Below are positions 8,231 through 17,639 of a DNA stretch of 64,000 nt, one piece after another (within the stretch, counting starts at the first letter, position 1; the number at the start of each line of letters is the position of its first letter). A program made the position numbers and the translations under genes. Source of the stretch: Paenibacillus sp. CF384. GTDB taxonomy: Bacteria > Bacillota > Bacilli > Paenibacillales > Paenibacillaceae. The stretch lies in NCBI RefSeq assembly GCF_900106745.1, contig NZ_FNNV01000007.1, positions 1 to 64,000 on the forward strand. The letters are read 5' to 3'. The notes beneath the pieces were generated by a model. The model searched no databases, had not been told where the DNA came from, and was given only the letters and a program-made list of their open reading frames with translations.

Positions 8231-10554
8231 TCCTCAGATGCGCGCAGCACACGATAGTTAAGCCACTCCGGCGGCAGAAGCCGGTTATAATGGGGCTGCA
8301 GGTAGCGGTCGTCAATCAACAGCAAGCTCCCGCGATCATGCTCCGAGCGGATGAGACGCCCGCCCGCCTGCAGCACCTTATTCATGCCGGGATATAAGAA
8401 CGCATAATCGAATCCGTTGCGGTCTGTCCGGTCGAAGTACGCCTTCATAATGTCACGCTCAAGCCCGACTTGCGGCAGTCCAACTCCTACGACAACAACG
8501 CCCGTGAGCCGATCCCCGACCAGATCAATGCCTTCCGAGAAAATACCACCCATCACGGCAAAACCAACCAGCGTTTCCCCCGAGCCTTCCTGAAAAGCAG
8601 CCAGAAACCCTTCCCGCTCCTCCTCCGTCATACCCGGCCCCTGCACCATGGTCCTCACCGAACTCGAACCTGAACCAACAAGCAATTGATACTGCTCATA
8701 CGCATCATTCATATAGGCATAGGACGGGAAGAAAACCAAATAATTGCCCTGCTTCTCCTGCGTCACCTTCGCAATGAGCGCTGCAATCGGAAATTTCGTA
8801 CGCTCTCGATCCTGATAGCGAGTAGATAACGGAGCAATCGTCACTTCCAGCTGGTCCGCCGAGAACGGGGACGGAATGACAATGCTGTAGCTCCCCTCGT
8901 TCTCTCCTGCACCCAGCATATCCATGTAGTAGTTCAGCGGCATAAGCGTAGCCGAGAAGAAGACCATCGCGCGGTATCCCTTGCTCATTACCTCAAGCAG
9001 ATGCGAAGGGTCTAAACAGAACAGTTTGGTGCGCATATCTCCCCGCAAGGACTCTGTATACGTCACGAAACGCTCATCATACAGCTCCGAGATGCGAACG
9101 AAGCTTTGACTCCGAAAATACAAGTCCAGCAGCTCCGGGTTTACGCTGCCACCAGCCGGCGAAAGCAGCTCCTTCTCCGCCGCAGCAGCAAATTGCTCCA
9201 CTAAGCTCACAAGCGGCTCCGGCAGCGACTCCACCACCTCCTGCCGCTGTTCGCCGAGTGCTTTGCGCTGCGCGATGTAGTATTGATTGACCGCTTTGGC
9301 CGCTCCGTGAACATCGCCGTTTACCCCTTTGAATGCCCGCTGCATCTCCAGGAAGTCCGCTTTATTGAGGTCGCTCGAATACATTTCCCGTGCTCGGTCC
9401 ACAAGATTATGAGCCTCGTCAATCAGCAGCGCCGTCTGCCGTTTCTGCTCCTCGAACATGCGCTTCAAGCTGACACGCGGATCAAACACATAGTTATAGT
9501 CGCAAATCATCGCATCCGCCCCATATGCCGCATCCAGCGCAAATTCGAATGGGCATACCCTGTGCTTGCGCGCATACACCTCTACCACTTCGCGTGTAAT
9601 AAGCGTTTCGTTCGAACGCAAATCAAGCAGCGCCTCATTAATCCGGTCGTAATAACCGTCCGCATACGGGCAATGCTCCTTGGAGCACCGGACTTCCTCT
9701 TGGAAACAAATCTTCTCCTTCGCCGTCATCGTGACCACCTGCAGATGCAGCCCCTTCGTCTGCAGCAGCGCGAATGCCTCTTCCGCCGCCGTACGCGTGA
9801 TCGTCTTCGCCGTTAAATAAACGAAACGCTGCAGCAGCCCGGCCCCAATCGCTTTGACGGATGGGAAGATTGTAGAGATCGTCTTGCCGATGCCAGTCGG
9901 TGCCTTAGCAAACAATTTATGGCCCTCTGCGATGGTTTGATAGACAGCACCCGCCAGCTTCCTTTGTCCTTCCCGATACGCCGCAAAAGGAAAAGCAAGC
10001 TCCTGGATACTGCGATTCCGGAGCTCTCGATGCCGTACCTGCTGTGCAGCGCATGCATAATAACTTCGCACCATCTCGTGCACGAACTCCGTAAGCTCCT
10101 CATAAGTAACTCGCTGCAGGAAGCGCCTCTCTTCCTCGCTCTCCACTTGCACATAGGTCAGCTGCACCGTGAGCTCCTGAAGCCCTCGGTCCTTAGCAAT
10201 CATATAGGCGTAGCACTTCGCTTGCGCCCAATGAACAGGGTATGTATGGTCGATCTCCTCCGGCAGCCGTCCAGCGGTCGATTTAATTTCATCCACGATA
10301 AGGCCGCCATCTTCTCCCGCGATGAGCAGCCCATCACAGCGTCCATCAATGACAAAGAGAAGATCATCCATGACGATCTCCGCGCTTACATATACTTCCT
10401 TCTGATCTTGTTCGCCATATTGCTTCTGGATGCGTTGGTGCGCCTTGGTGCCTTCCGTCATGGAGCTCATGACATGGAAACCCGATTCGATATCTCCGCT
10501 CCGATAGGCATACTCCACCAATGCACGCACAGACAGCTGTATATGATCTCCCAT
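8194..10554 (-). CDS. DinG/Rad3 (XPD)-family ATP-dependent DNA helicase with N-terminal nuclease-like domain
   Basis: A 786-residue superfamily 2 helicase. Residues 1-130 contain a PD-(D/E)xK-like pattern (VIDGRCDG then VDEIKST), typical of nuclease-helicase fusions. Walker A is APTGIGKT near residue 215, and the DEAH box is LLIDEAHNL near 378. Between them a four-cysteine cluster (CFQEEVRC, then CPY, then CPFEF) matches the Fe-S domain of XPD/DinG enzymes. Motif VI appears as QAGGRLIRSEHDRG near 730. It probably unwinds or trims 5'-tailed or branched DNA in repair. AAAGGAGAT lies seven bases before the ATG. It is monocistronic and convergent with the anti-sigma gene. Confidence 0.88.
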   Translation of the reverse strand: MGDHIQLSVRALVEYAYRSGDIESGFHVMSSMTEGTKAHQRIQKQYGEQDQKEVYVSAEIVMDDLLFVIDGRCDGLLIAGEDGGLIVDEIKSTAGRLPEEIDHTYPVHWAQAKCYAYMIAKDRGLQELTVQLTYVQVESEEERRFLQRVTYEELTEFVHEMVRSYYACAAQQVRHRELRNRSIQELAFPFAAYREGQRKLAGAVYQTIAEGHKLFAKAPTGIGKTISTIFPSVKAIGAGLLQRFVYLTAKTITRTAAEEAFALLQTKGLHLQVVTMTAKEKICFQEEVRCSKEHCPYADGYYDRINEALLDLRSNETLITREVVEVYARKHRVCPFEFALDAAYGADAMICDYNYVFDPRVSLKRMFEEQKRQTALLIDEAHNLVDRAREMYSSDLNKADFLEMQRAFKGVNGDVHGAAKAVNQYYIAQRKALGEQRQEVVESLPEPLVSLVEQFAAAAEKELLSPAGGSVNPELLDLYFRSQSFVRISELYDERFVTYTESLRGDMRTKLFCLDPSHLLEVMSKGYRAMVFFSATLMPLNYYMDMLGAGENEGSYSIVIPSPFSADQLEVTIAPLSTRYQDRERTKFPIAALIAKVTQEKQGNYLVFFPSYAYMNDAYEQYQLLVGSGSSSVRTMVQGPGMTEEEREGFLAAFQEGSGETLVGFAVMGGIFSEGIDLVGDRLTGVVVVGVGLPQVGLERDIMKAYFDRTDRNGFDYAFLYPGMNKVLQAGGRLIRSEHDRGSLLLIDDRYLQPHYNRLLPPEWLNYRVLRASEDQMDPNTFVPRG

Positions 10555-10624
10555 GGCATCTCCTTTAGGCCAACCAAATCGAACATTTGTTCCTCAATTG
10601 TACCACCTAACCCCTTATCCGCGC

Positions 10625-10652
10625 AAAAAAAAGCCGTCCCGGGAAGGGACGA
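10625..10652 (-). terminator. Rho-independent terminator of the YdjO-like gene
   Basis: On the minus strand GTCCC, TTCCC loop and GGGAC, extended by G-C pairs, are followed by a run of eight T. It lies directly after the stop at 10653. Confidence 0.85.
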
Positions 10653-10865
10653 CTAATTTTTCGAGCTTTTTAAAGAGTTGTTGTTGTTCAAGGCCGGAAG
10701 CATCTTCATGCTCTTGACCATAGGTGTATGATGCACATGGCAGGAAGGAGCAACATCGAAGGCGAAGTTATCACGCATCCAGCTTTTACAACCTTCTGTC
10801 TCACAGCTCCAAATCGCTGTGTTCTCTTCAGGGATATCCTCTACGATTTTCTTGCGATTATACAA
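10653..10865 (-). CDS. ydjO: Cold-inducible YdjO-like small protein
   Basis: A 70-residue protein with a Cys/His pattern (WSCETEGCKSWMRDNF, then CHVHHTPM) that matches the YdjO family of Bacillales, known as cold-inducible and of unknown function. The cysteines and histidines suggest bound zinc. The start is a TTG at 10865 with GGGAGG eight bases upstream; a nearby ATG is out of frame and stops at once. It lies just downstream of the cold shock gene, separated by a strong terminator, which supports a shared cold-response role. The symbol is by family resemblance. Confidence 0.75.
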   Translation of the reverse strand: MYNRKKIVEDIPEENTAIWSCETEGCKSWMRDNFAFDVAPSCHVHHTPMVKSMKMLPALNNNNSLKSSKN

Positions 10866-10889
10866 GGCGCATCCCTCCCGGAATTATAA

Positions 10890-10924
10890 AAAAACTGCCC
10901 TCAACTTTCGTTAAGGGCAGTTTG
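10890..10924 (-). terminator. Rho-independent terminator of the cold shock gene
   Basis: The minus strand has ACTGCCCTTAAC, loop GAAA, GTTGAGGGCAGT and a T run. The stem is nearly perfect and lies 19 bp after the stop codon. Confidence 0.9.
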
Positions 10925-10942
10925 TTGTTGTTCGCTATAAAA

Positions 10943-11143
10943 CTACAGTTTTACAACGTTTTCTGCTTGTGGTCCACGGTTGCCTTGAACAACGTTGAAC
11001 TCAACGCGTTGGCCTTCGTCAAGGGACTTGAAGCCTTCGCCTACGATTGCGGAGAAGTGTACGAATACATCGTTGCCGCCTTCAACTTCGATGAAGCCGA
11101 AACCTTTCTCTGCGTTAAACCATTTAACTGTTCCTGTTTGCAT
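10943..11143 (-). CDS. cspA: CspA-family cold shock protein
   Basis: A 66-residue single OB-fold protein that binds single-stranded RNA and DNA and acts as an RNA chaperone. RNP1 (KGFGFIEV) and RNP2 (VFVHFSAI) are intact, and the protein starts [16 protein letters not shown] as the family does. ATG 11143 is chosen because GGAGG lies eight bases before it; the upstream in-frame codon at 11158 lies inside the ribosome binding site region. It has its own terminator and a long AT-rich leader. The symbol stands for the family; Bacillales carry several paralogues. Confidence 0.95.
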   Translation of the reverse strand: MQTGTVKWFNAEKGFGFIEVEGGNDVFVHFSAIVGEGFKSLDEGQRVEFNVVQGNRGPQAENVVKL

Positions 11144-11206
11144 TAGGAAAACCTCCAAAATTAAATTAACATGTACTTTTTATTCGTTTTGCAAATAAAA
11201 AAATCA

Positions 11207-11257
11207 CACATTGAAAAAGGTACCATCTGACTTTATGACAACCCTTTTCAATATGTG
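11207..11257 (-). promoter_or_regulatory. Hairpin in the cold shock gene 5' leader
   Basis: CACATTGAAAAAGG pairs with CCCTTTTCAATATGTG across a 20-base loop, 65-115 bases upstream of the start codon. Cold shock mRNAs commonly have structured leaders that refold with temperature. Whether this lies inside the transcript is not known. The rest of 11144-11442 is AT-rich with no other feature seen. Confidence 0.4.
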
Positions 11258-11442
11258 AATTCAGGTCTTTTCTCACTAAAATCATATTAGCATATCTATA
11301 TACGAAAAGCAACGTGATTCCATTTCTTAACTGTTTCTTTAGGTTGCCTTCACCTGGTCACCTGCAAAGTGCAAGCTATTTCGCTTGCCCTCTGCTATTA
11401 TGACCGTCACTTCCAGCTTCCATACTTAAATTTACAAAAATT

Positions 11443-12486
11443 TTATGAACCGATATATCGATCATAAAGCGATTGCGCGCGATCGAGATCTTCCGTTCCC
11501 TGCACGAGCACGCGTCCATCTGCGAACAGGACAAGCCGCTCCCCTTCCGGTAGCAATGCCTTGAGCAAATACGGATTCCGCTGCAGCTCGCAGGAGCGCG
11601 CAAGCTTCGCAGCCATATGCTCCAAGTCAAGCGCTCGCGAGCCGCTAATCTGAACGGTCTCCCTGCCGCACAACGTTACCGCCCCGCCGCCGCCATTCCC
11701 AGCCTGCAAGGATGGAAATTGCCGCAATCCGCAGGTTGGACAATTCTCTCTTGCCGGCGGCAGCTTCAAATCCATCATCTGATGCTGCCAAATCTCCAAC
11801 GACAGCAAGCCCTGCCGCTGCGCGCCCGTCGCACCGACGATAAATTTGAGCGCCTCAACCGCTTGAAGAGAAGCGATGATATCCACGATCGGCGAGATGA
11901 CGCCGACAGTATCGCAGGTGTCCCCGCCGCTGTCTCCCGCACCGAGCAGGCAGCGCAGGCAAGAGGTCTGTCCGGGGATAAACACCGCTGTCATGCCATG
12001 CGAACTGACGGCACCGCCATAGATGAACGGGATTCCCCGCTTGAAGCACACATCATTGAGCAGCAGTCGAGTTTGAAAATTATCCGTGCCGTCCAGCACG
12101 AGATCAGCGCCGGCAACCAACTCCTCCGCATTCTCGGCCGTCACATGTGAGACGATCGCCTCCACAGTTACGTCTGCGTTAATGAACCCCAGCTTCCGCT
12201 GTGCAGCAACCACTTTAGGCCTGACCTGCAGCACATCGTCCTCGTCGTACAGCATCTGCCGCTGCAAGTTGCTGCGCTCCACATAATCACGATCAATAAT
12301 ACGCAAAGTGCCGATCCCGGCTCTTGCCATATGATTAGCGATGACAGTGCCGAGCGCCCCCATGCCAACGACAACGACGGTTGCTGCCTCAATCTTCTGC
12401 TGTCCACTCACTCCGATTGGAGGGAACAGCATTTGCCGAGAATAGCGCTCGCGGTTATTGGATTGTTCGTCAAGACTCAAGACCAT
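11443..12486 (-). CDS. ThiF/MoeB/HesA-family E1-like adenylyltransferase
   Basis: A 347-residue E1-like enzyme that adenylates the C-terminal glycine of a ubiquitin-like protein. The Rossmann loop VVGMGALGTVIA lies near residues 39-50, with DRDYVERSNLQRQ near 68-80 and DGTDNFQTR near 130. Two zinc-type Cys pairs are present (CLRCLL near 175, CPTCGL near 248). After the E1 core, about 80 residues of unrecognised sequence (ALDLEHMAAKL onwards) replace the rhodanese domain seen in some relatives. It is the last gene of a three-gene operon with a MoaD/ThiS-like protein and a beta-propeller. No molybdenum-cofactor or thiamine genes are nearby. The ATG at 12486 has a close GAGAGG; a TTG at 12480 is possible. 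Confidence 0.88.
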   Translation of the reverse strand: MVLSLDEQSNNRERYSRQMLFPPIGVSGQQKIEAATVVVVGMGALGTVIANHMARAGIGTLRIIDRDYVERSNLQRQMLYDEDDVLQVRPKVVAAQRKLGFINADVTVEAIVSHVTAENAEELVAGADLVLDGTDNFQTRLLLNDVCFKRGIPFIYGGAVSSHGMTAVFIPGQTSCLRCLLGAGDSGGDTCDTVGVISPIVDIIASLQAVEALKFIVGATGAQRQGLLSLEIWQHQMMDLKLPPARENCPTCGLRQFPSLQAGNGGGGAVTLCGRETVQISGSRALDLEHMAAKLARSCELQRNPYLLKALLPEGERLVLFADGRVLVQGTEDLDRAQSLYDRYIGS

Positions 12487-12584
12487 CAACCTCTCTTCTT
12501 GCCAATTAAGCCGCCCTTCATGCCGGATTGCAGCAGATTTAGGCGGCTCTCTATACCGTTCTATAAGTTATCGCAACCGCTCCG

Positions 12585-12866
12585 TTATCCCCCGGAAACA
12601 GCCTGCAGCACGCGCAGCTTATCGCCTTCCGCAAGCGGAATATCAAGCCGCTCCAGCCAGGCAATGTTATCGGCATTGTAGTAGAGCAGCACATGCTTCC
12701 GCACCTCGCCCTGCTCCGTGTACAAATGCACTTTCAGCAGTGGATATTCCTCGATCAGCAGCTGCAGTGCCTCCTGAAGTGTTCCCGCTTCCAGCTCGAA
12801 CGAAGATCTGCCCTTCGTGCTGTCGCTCAGCAGAAGCGGCACGGATACTTGAATACGCACACGCAT
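12585..12866 (-). CDS. MoaD/ThiS-like ubiquitin-fold sulfur carrier or modifier
   Basis: A 93-residue ubiquitin-fold protein ending in Gly-Gly (LRVLQAVSGG), the hallmark of proteins activated by ThiF/MoeB enzymes and used as sulfur carriers or protein modifiers. The beta-grasp layout is visible: an N-terminal strand MRVRIQVSVPLL, then helix TLQEALQLLIEEYP, and the tail strand. The start ATG at 12866 overlaps the TAA stop of the propeller gene (TAATG), so the two are translationally coupled. The partner E1-like gene follows after 98 bp. The function is either sulfur transfer or conjugation to a target; the neighbour suggests the propeller protein as partner, but that is inference. Confidence 0.87.
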   Translation of the reverse strand: MRVRIQVSVPLLLSDSTKGRSSFELEAGTLQEALQLLIEEYPLLKVHLYTEQGEVRKHVLLYYNADNIAWLERLDIPLAEGDKLRVLQAVSGG

Positions 12867-13960
12867 TACTCCTCTATAATCCAAGGTTTGACCGTCAGAA
12901 TACGGGAGAACTGTCCCGGAAGCCTGTCCCACGTTACGCCGCGATCTGTCGAACAGAAGATTTCACCGGATGTCGTGCCGAAATAAAGACCGTATGGATC
13001 CAGCGAATCTACGGCCATGGCGTCACGCAGCACGCTGACATGGCGCTCCTCGTCAGGCATCACATCGCCGACCGGCTCCCACCGGCTCTCGCCCGGGGCC
13101 ATGCCGTAAACGAGCAGCTTGCCGCCTCTCATCGAGCGCTGTTCGCTGCTCTCGAGCGGGACAAGGAACAGATCGCCTGTCGGCGAGACGCTGATCGGGA
13201 AGCCGAATGGCGCGTCATCGCCTTTCAAGACCAAACCTTCTTCTATGGCGAACCAGTTGTCGCCGCCATCCGTTGATTTGAACACGCCGCTGTGCTCCTG
13301 CATATACAACGTGTTCGAATCCGTCGGGTCGATTACCATCTTGTGGATGCAGTAGCCGACCTCATCCGAAGGCTGCCCCGTAGGGACGCGCGCAAGCCCA
13401 TTGTTGCACGCTTTCCAAGTCTCGCCGCCGTCCTCGGAACGGAAGACGCCGACCGCTGACATGGCCACCCACATCCGATGCTTATTCGACGGATCGATAA
13501 TAATCGTATGCAAGCACATGCCTCCCGCACCCGGGAACCAGTTTGGCCGGCTTGGGTGCTCCGTCAAGCCTTTCAGCTCGCGCCAATTCACGCCGCGATC
13601 ATAACTGACGAACAATCCCGCTTCCTCGGCCCCGGCATACAGCGTATCCGGCTCTGCGCCAGGTACGAGCTGCCATATTCGATTCAAGGAGAATCCGCTC
13701 TCTTGAGAGTAAGACGGGCCATTCTCCACTTGCGTCCAGCTTTCGCCGAAATCATCCGACACGCGGATAGATGCACCGTAAGCCGCATGCGAAGTACCGG
13801 CATAAATGCGATTGCCGTGACGGCTGTCTCCAAGCACGCTGTACACTTCCCAGCCCGGAAGAAAAGGTCCGCTCAGCTTCCATTCCTTCCGTTCCAGATC
13901 CGAGGAGTATTGAAATACTCCTTTATTCGTCCCAATTAGCAATACAACCCGTTGTCCCAT
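12866..13960 (-). CDS. BNR/WD40-like beta-propeller (sialidase-type fold) protein
   Basis: A 364-residue protein without signal peptide, built of repeated Ser/Thr-x-Asp-x-Gly-x-x-Trp Asp-boxes: VSDDFGESW, VSYDRGVNW, RSEDGGETW, KSTDGGDNW and CSTDRGVTW. These form a six- or seven-bladed BNR propeller. The sialidase arginine triad is not apparent, so it is probably not a sialidase; Vps10/PSII-stability-factor-like or exo-sialidase-like labels are common for such proteins. AAGGAGG lies about 11 bases before the ATG. It is the first gene of the operon with the ubiquitin-like and E1-like genes and is predicted to be cytoplasmic, which fits a partner or target role. Confidence 0.82.
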   Translation of the reverse strand: MGQRVVLLIGTNKGVFQYSSDLERKEWKLSGPFLPGWEVYSVLGDSRHGNRIYAGTSHAAYGASIRVSDDFGESWTQVENGPSYSQESGFSLNRIWQLVPGAEPDTLYAGAEEAGLFVSYDRGVNWRELKGLTEHPSRPNWFPGAGGMCLHTIIIDPSNKHRMWVAMSAVGVFRSEDGGETWKACNNGLARVPTGQPSDEVGYCIHKMVIDPTDSNTLYMQEHSGVFKSTDGGDNWFAIEEGLVLKGDDAPFGFPISVSPTGDLFLVPLESSEQRSMRGGKLLVYGMAPGESRWEPVGDVMPDEERHVSVLRDAMAVDSLDPYGLYFGTTSGEIFCSTDRGVTWDRLPGQFSRILTVKPWIIEE

Positions 13961-14058
13961 TGTAGCGAATTCCTCCTTGGCATTTTGGCTGAATCCTTCT
14001 CCCTATTCTTCGATGAAGATAGTAGAAAATCCTTCCAATATCCGAACGAGTGCTCGCA

Positions 14059-15084
14059 TTATTTTATCCCGAGTGCCTGCAGCTCTTGGTCGACGCGTTG
14101 CTTCAGCGCCTTCTTCTCCGATTCCTCCAGGAAGGCTGCATTTACGCCATTGCGAATAATTGAAGCCAGCTCCGCATCCGTAAAATCAAATTTCTCCGAA
14201 ACAATGCGATATTCGCGCGTAATGTCCGTGCCCGAGACGCTCGGATTATCCGTATTCAGCGTGACGATCAACCCTTGATCGAAATAATCGCGGATCGGAT
14301 AGACACCCCAGTCCGCCACGGCTTTGGTCTGGATGTTGCTGACCGGGCACATTTCAAGCGGAATGCGCTGCTCCAGCATCATTTGGAGAATGGCCGGGTT
14401 CTCTCGCAGGCGGACGCCGTGACCGATTCGCGACGCACCCAGATTCTTGACGGCTTCATAGACATTCTCCGCCCCTGCCGCTTCGCCGGCGTGAATCGTG
14501 ACAGGCAATGATCGTTTGTGCGCAAGCGCGAATACTTCGCGGAACAGCTCCGGCGGGTATGACGCCTCGTCCCCCGCCAAATCAACGGCGACCAGTCCGC
14601 GTCCGGCATATCGGGCAGCAGATTCGATCACTTCCAAATTATCCTCACGGCCATGATGGCGCATGCAGATCGCAATTGCCCGGCCCTTAATGTCAAACTG
14701 CTGCTCCGCACGCTTCATGCCTTCAATAACATGATGGATGGCTTCCTCCGGCCGAAGCCCGCGAAGTCTGTGCAGCTGCGGCGCGAATCTGACTTCGATA
14801 TAACGGCAATTGTGCGAGGCGGCTTGCGCCAACGTTTCATAAGCCACGCGTTCGAGCGCAGCGCCTGACTGCATGAACCGGGTCGTGAAGCCAAACTTGC
14901 TTAAGTACTCCGGCAAGCTGCGGCACTCATCGTCAACCTGCATGTAAGGAATCAGGCCGGCCGCATCGTGTGCCGGCAGTTCGATGCCTTCGGCTGCAGC
15001 GATATCAAGGACGGTGGCCGGCAAGAGGCTTCCGTCCAGATGAACATGAAGATCTACCTTCGGTAATTGATGCCATCTATTCAT
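14059..15084 (-). CDS. add: Adenosine deaminase
   Basis: A 341-residue amidohydrolase that converts adenosine or deoxyadenosine to inosine with a zinc-activated water. Zinc ligands and catalytic residues are visible: VDLHVHLDGS near residues 9-18, IHAGEAAG near 200, HGVRL near 225 and TLNTDNPSVSG near 280, where the first Asp is the zinc ligand. The second residue of the usual DDP motif is Asn here, as in a subset of the family. ATG 15084 is preferred because AGAAGGG lies 12 bases upstream; the ATG at 15096 touches that site. It is divergent from the GGDEF-EAL gene. Confidence 0.88.
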   Translation of the reverse strand: MNRWHQLPKVDLHVHLDGSLLPATVLDIAAAEGIELPAHDAAGLIPYMQVDDECRSLPEYLSKFGFTTRFMQSGAALERVAYETLAQAASHNCRYIEVRFAPQLHRLRGLRPEEAIHHVIEGMKRAEQQFDIKGRAIAICMRHHGREDNLEVIESAARYAGRGLVAVDLAGDEASYPPELFREVFALAHKRSLPVTIHAGEAAGAENVYEAVKNLGASRIGHGVRLRENPAILQMMLEQRIPLEMCPVSNIQTKAVADWGVYPIRDYFDQGLIVTLNTDNPSVSGTDITREYRIVSEKFDFTDAELASIIRNGVNAAFLEESEKKALKQRVDQELQALGIK

Positions 15085-15297
15085 ACGGTTGTTCATCCCT
15101 TCTCTATGTAAATAAGTGATCATCCCGGGTGGTGCCGTAACGATCTGCCGATAGCTGCTGCTAGTGTAGCCCTGTGGCAGAGATTTCATAAGAAGATAGC
15201 ATATTATACCGAAGAGTGGAGGAATTTGTCGATTCATGACGAATTGATAACGACTGGTTATTATTTCCCTTCATATGTTTGAGAGGAGTTCTACATC

Positions 15298-17631
15298 ATG
15301 TATAACATAAATGATGACTCACAATTAAGATACACGACTCCCCGTAAGACTTGGTTCGTATTGTTCCTCAGCGCGCTGCTTCTGGGCAGCTGCTTCTGGT
15401 GGATTACAAACGCCTACAGCCGCTGGCTGCATAAAGAAGTCTATCACGACGCATCCGTAGAGCTGGCTGCGAATGCCTCCTCGCTAACGCTGGCTCTTGA
15501 GCGCAGGCTGCTGCTCTCAGACGGGCTTAAAGCTTTTGTGGATACTTCGCTGATGGACTCGCATAAGCTCGATGCTAACCATTTTAATCGTTTCGCCAAA
15601 AGTTTCATCGGTCCTATCCAAGGCATTCGCAATTTGTCTGTCTATCCCGGCGGCATTGCCGAATTTGTCTATCCTCTTCAAGGAAACGAGAACGTCATTG
15701 GCCTTAATCTCTTCAAACATCCTAATCCTGATATCCGCGAGAATGCGCTGCGAACCCAACATCTGAATGTCAAAACGATCTTCGGGCCGTTCGAGCTGAC
15801 GCAAGGCGGGCTCGGGTTATTGTCCAGACAATCGATTTTCGTTCAACGTGAGTTCTGGGGTTTCGTCTCCATCGTACTCGATGTGCCGCCGATTCTGGAA
15901 GAGGCCGGGCTGACGCAGGTGAATAAGGGCATTGATCTGGCTGTCAAAGCTGGCAACAACGTGATTTACGGTGACGCAAGCCTCTACGAGCGGTCTCCGC
16001 TGCTGGAGAAGATCTATCCGGCTGAAGGAAAATGGGAGATTGCCGCGCTTCCCAATAAAGCAAAGTTAAGTGCAATAGATACGAAGGTACAGATTATTCA
16101 GCTGATTTTCCTCTTAGCTCTCATCCTGCTTATCTATTTAATTTATATTCAATTGACCCAGAAACATAAGCTGCAAGTGATGGTGAATGAGCGGACGAAT
16201 AATATGACGCGCGCCAATCAACAGCTGGAATCCACCTACGAGGAACTCATTGCGACCGAGGATGAGCTGCGCACCCAATATCGACTGCTGGAAGGCACGG
16301 AGCGGACGCTCCGCCAGATGGCTTATCGCGATACGGTAACCGGACTCAACAACCGGATCTTCTTCCAAGAACGGCTCGAAGAAACCATCCTCATGGCCGG
16401 CAGCAAAAACCGCCGCTTCGCGCTGCTCTTCATCGATTTGGATCAATTCAAGCTCATTAACGATACGCTCGGCCATTCCTACGGTGATTTGCTGCTTAAA
16501 GAGGTCGGCGAACGGATGACGATGCTGCTGACCAAAGGGGAATCGTTCTCGCGGATTGGCGGCGATGAATTCACGATTATTTTGCCATATTTGAAGGATC
16601 AGACGCATCTACACCAAATGGCGCAGCAGGTTGTGAACTTGTTCCAGCAGCCATTCGTTCTGCAGGGGATGGAGTATTATGTGACCGCAAGCATCGGGAT
16701 TACGGTCTTCCCGGAACATAGCGACGATGCGGAGCTGCTCATGAAGTATGCCGATGCAGCGATGTACCGGGCAAAGGAAGAGGGCAAGAACCATTACCGG
16801 ATTTATGACGATACGCTGAATGCCGATGTGCAGGAGAAAATTTATATCAAGAACAGCCTGCGGCGCGCGCTGGAGAACAAAGAATTCGAGATTTACTACC
16901 AACCGCAGCTGGAGATTAAGACGAGGAAAATCATCGGGCTTGAAGCATTAATTCGTTGGAATCATCCGAAGCGCGGACATATTCCCCCGTCCATCTTCAT
17001 CCCGATAGCGGAAGAATGCGGCTTAATTGAACCGATCGGAGAGTGGGTTCTGCGAACGGTATGCGCGCAGAGCAAAGTGTGGCAGAACGCCGGCGCCGAG
17101 CCCATTCGGGTCGCTGTCAACTTGTCCGCTCGCCAATTCAACCAGCGGAACAAGCTGACGGAGCTCATTAAGTCGATTCTGGCCGAGACCGGACTTGATC
17201 CCGCTTATCTGGAGCTGGAAATTACCGAGAACCTGGCTATGCAGGACGAGAACGCGACCGTCTTACAGGAGCTGCGCGATCTCAACATTACGATTTCCAT
17301 CGATGATTTCGGGACGCATTATTCGTCCCTTAGCTACCTGAAGCGACTGCCGATCGACAAAATCAAGATCGATCGCACGTTCGTAAACGGCATCTCCAAG
17401 GAACCCAAGGATGAGGCTATCATTCTGGCGATTATGCTGATGGCCAGTCATCTGGGCCTAACCATCATCGCCGAAGGCGTGGAAACGACGGACCAGCTGT
17501 TCTTCCTGCAGCAGAACCACTGCCACGACATCCAGGGCTTCCTGTACTATCCGCCGCAGCAGGCCGACACGGTTCTTCGCATCCTAAACAGCCACTCGCC
17601 GGATAGTGTGCTGGCAGCAGAGAAGCAGTAG
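15298..17631 (+). CDS. CHASE-GGDEF-EAL membrane c-di-GMP signalling protein
   Basis: A 777-residue membrane sensor. TM1 lies near residues 19-38 and TM2 near 263-285, with an extracytoplasmic CHASE-like sensor between them. A coiled coil (about 290-345) follows, then GGDEF (RIGGDEFTIIL near 418-428) and EAL. The EAL catalytic signatures are intact: EALIRWNHP near 547, ELEITEN near 640, DDFGTHYSSL near 667 and IAEGVET near 725. The GGDEF motif is canonical, but no RxxD inhibitory site lies before it. The protein could make or degrade c-di-GMP; intact EAL residues favour phosphodiesterase activity. GAGAGGAG precedes the ATG. The 3' end runs into an R1 repeat array. Confidence 0.93.
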   Translation: MYNINDDSQLRYTTPRKTWFVLFLSALLLGSCFWWITNAYSRWLHKEVYHDASVELAANASSLTLALERRLLLSDGLKAFVDTSLMDSHKLDANHFNRFAKSFIGPIQGIRNLSVYPGGIAEFVYPLQGNENVIGLNLFKHPNPDIRENALRTQHLNVKTIFGPFELTQGGLGLLSRQSIFVQREFWGFVSIVLDVPPILEEAGLTQVNKGIDLAVKAGNNVIYGDASLYERSPLLEKIYPAEGKWEIAALPNKAKLSAIDTKVQIIQLIFLLALILLIYLIYIQLTQKHKLQVMVNERTNNMTRANQQLESTYEELIATEDELRTQYRLLEGTERTLRQMAYRDTVTGLNNRIFFQERLEETILMAGSKNRRFALLFIDLDQFKLINDTLGHSYGDLLLKEVGERMTMLLTKGESFSRIGGDEFTIILPYLKDQTHLHQMAQQVVNLFQQPFVLQGMEYYVTASIGITVFPEHSDDAELLMKYADAAMYRAKEEGKNHYRIYDDTLNADVQEKIYIKNSLRRALENKEFEIYYQPQLEIKTRKIIGLEALIRWNHPKRGHIPPSIFIPIAEECGLIEPIGEWVLRTVCAQSKVWQNAGAEPIRVAVNLSARQFNQRNKLTELIKSILAETGLDPAYLELEITENLAMQDENATVLQELRDLNITISIDDFGTHYSSLSYLKRLPIDKIKIDRTFVNGISKEPKDEAIILAIMLMASHLGLTIIAEGVETTDQLFFLQQNHCHDIQGFLYYPPQQADTVLRILNSHSPDSVLAAEKQ

Positions 17632-17639
17632 AGGCAATT

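Noticed and set aside
12866-13960. Active sialidase
   Set aside because: Asp-boxes are present, but no arginine triad or export signal was seen, and it is coupled to ubiquitin-like and E1-like genes.
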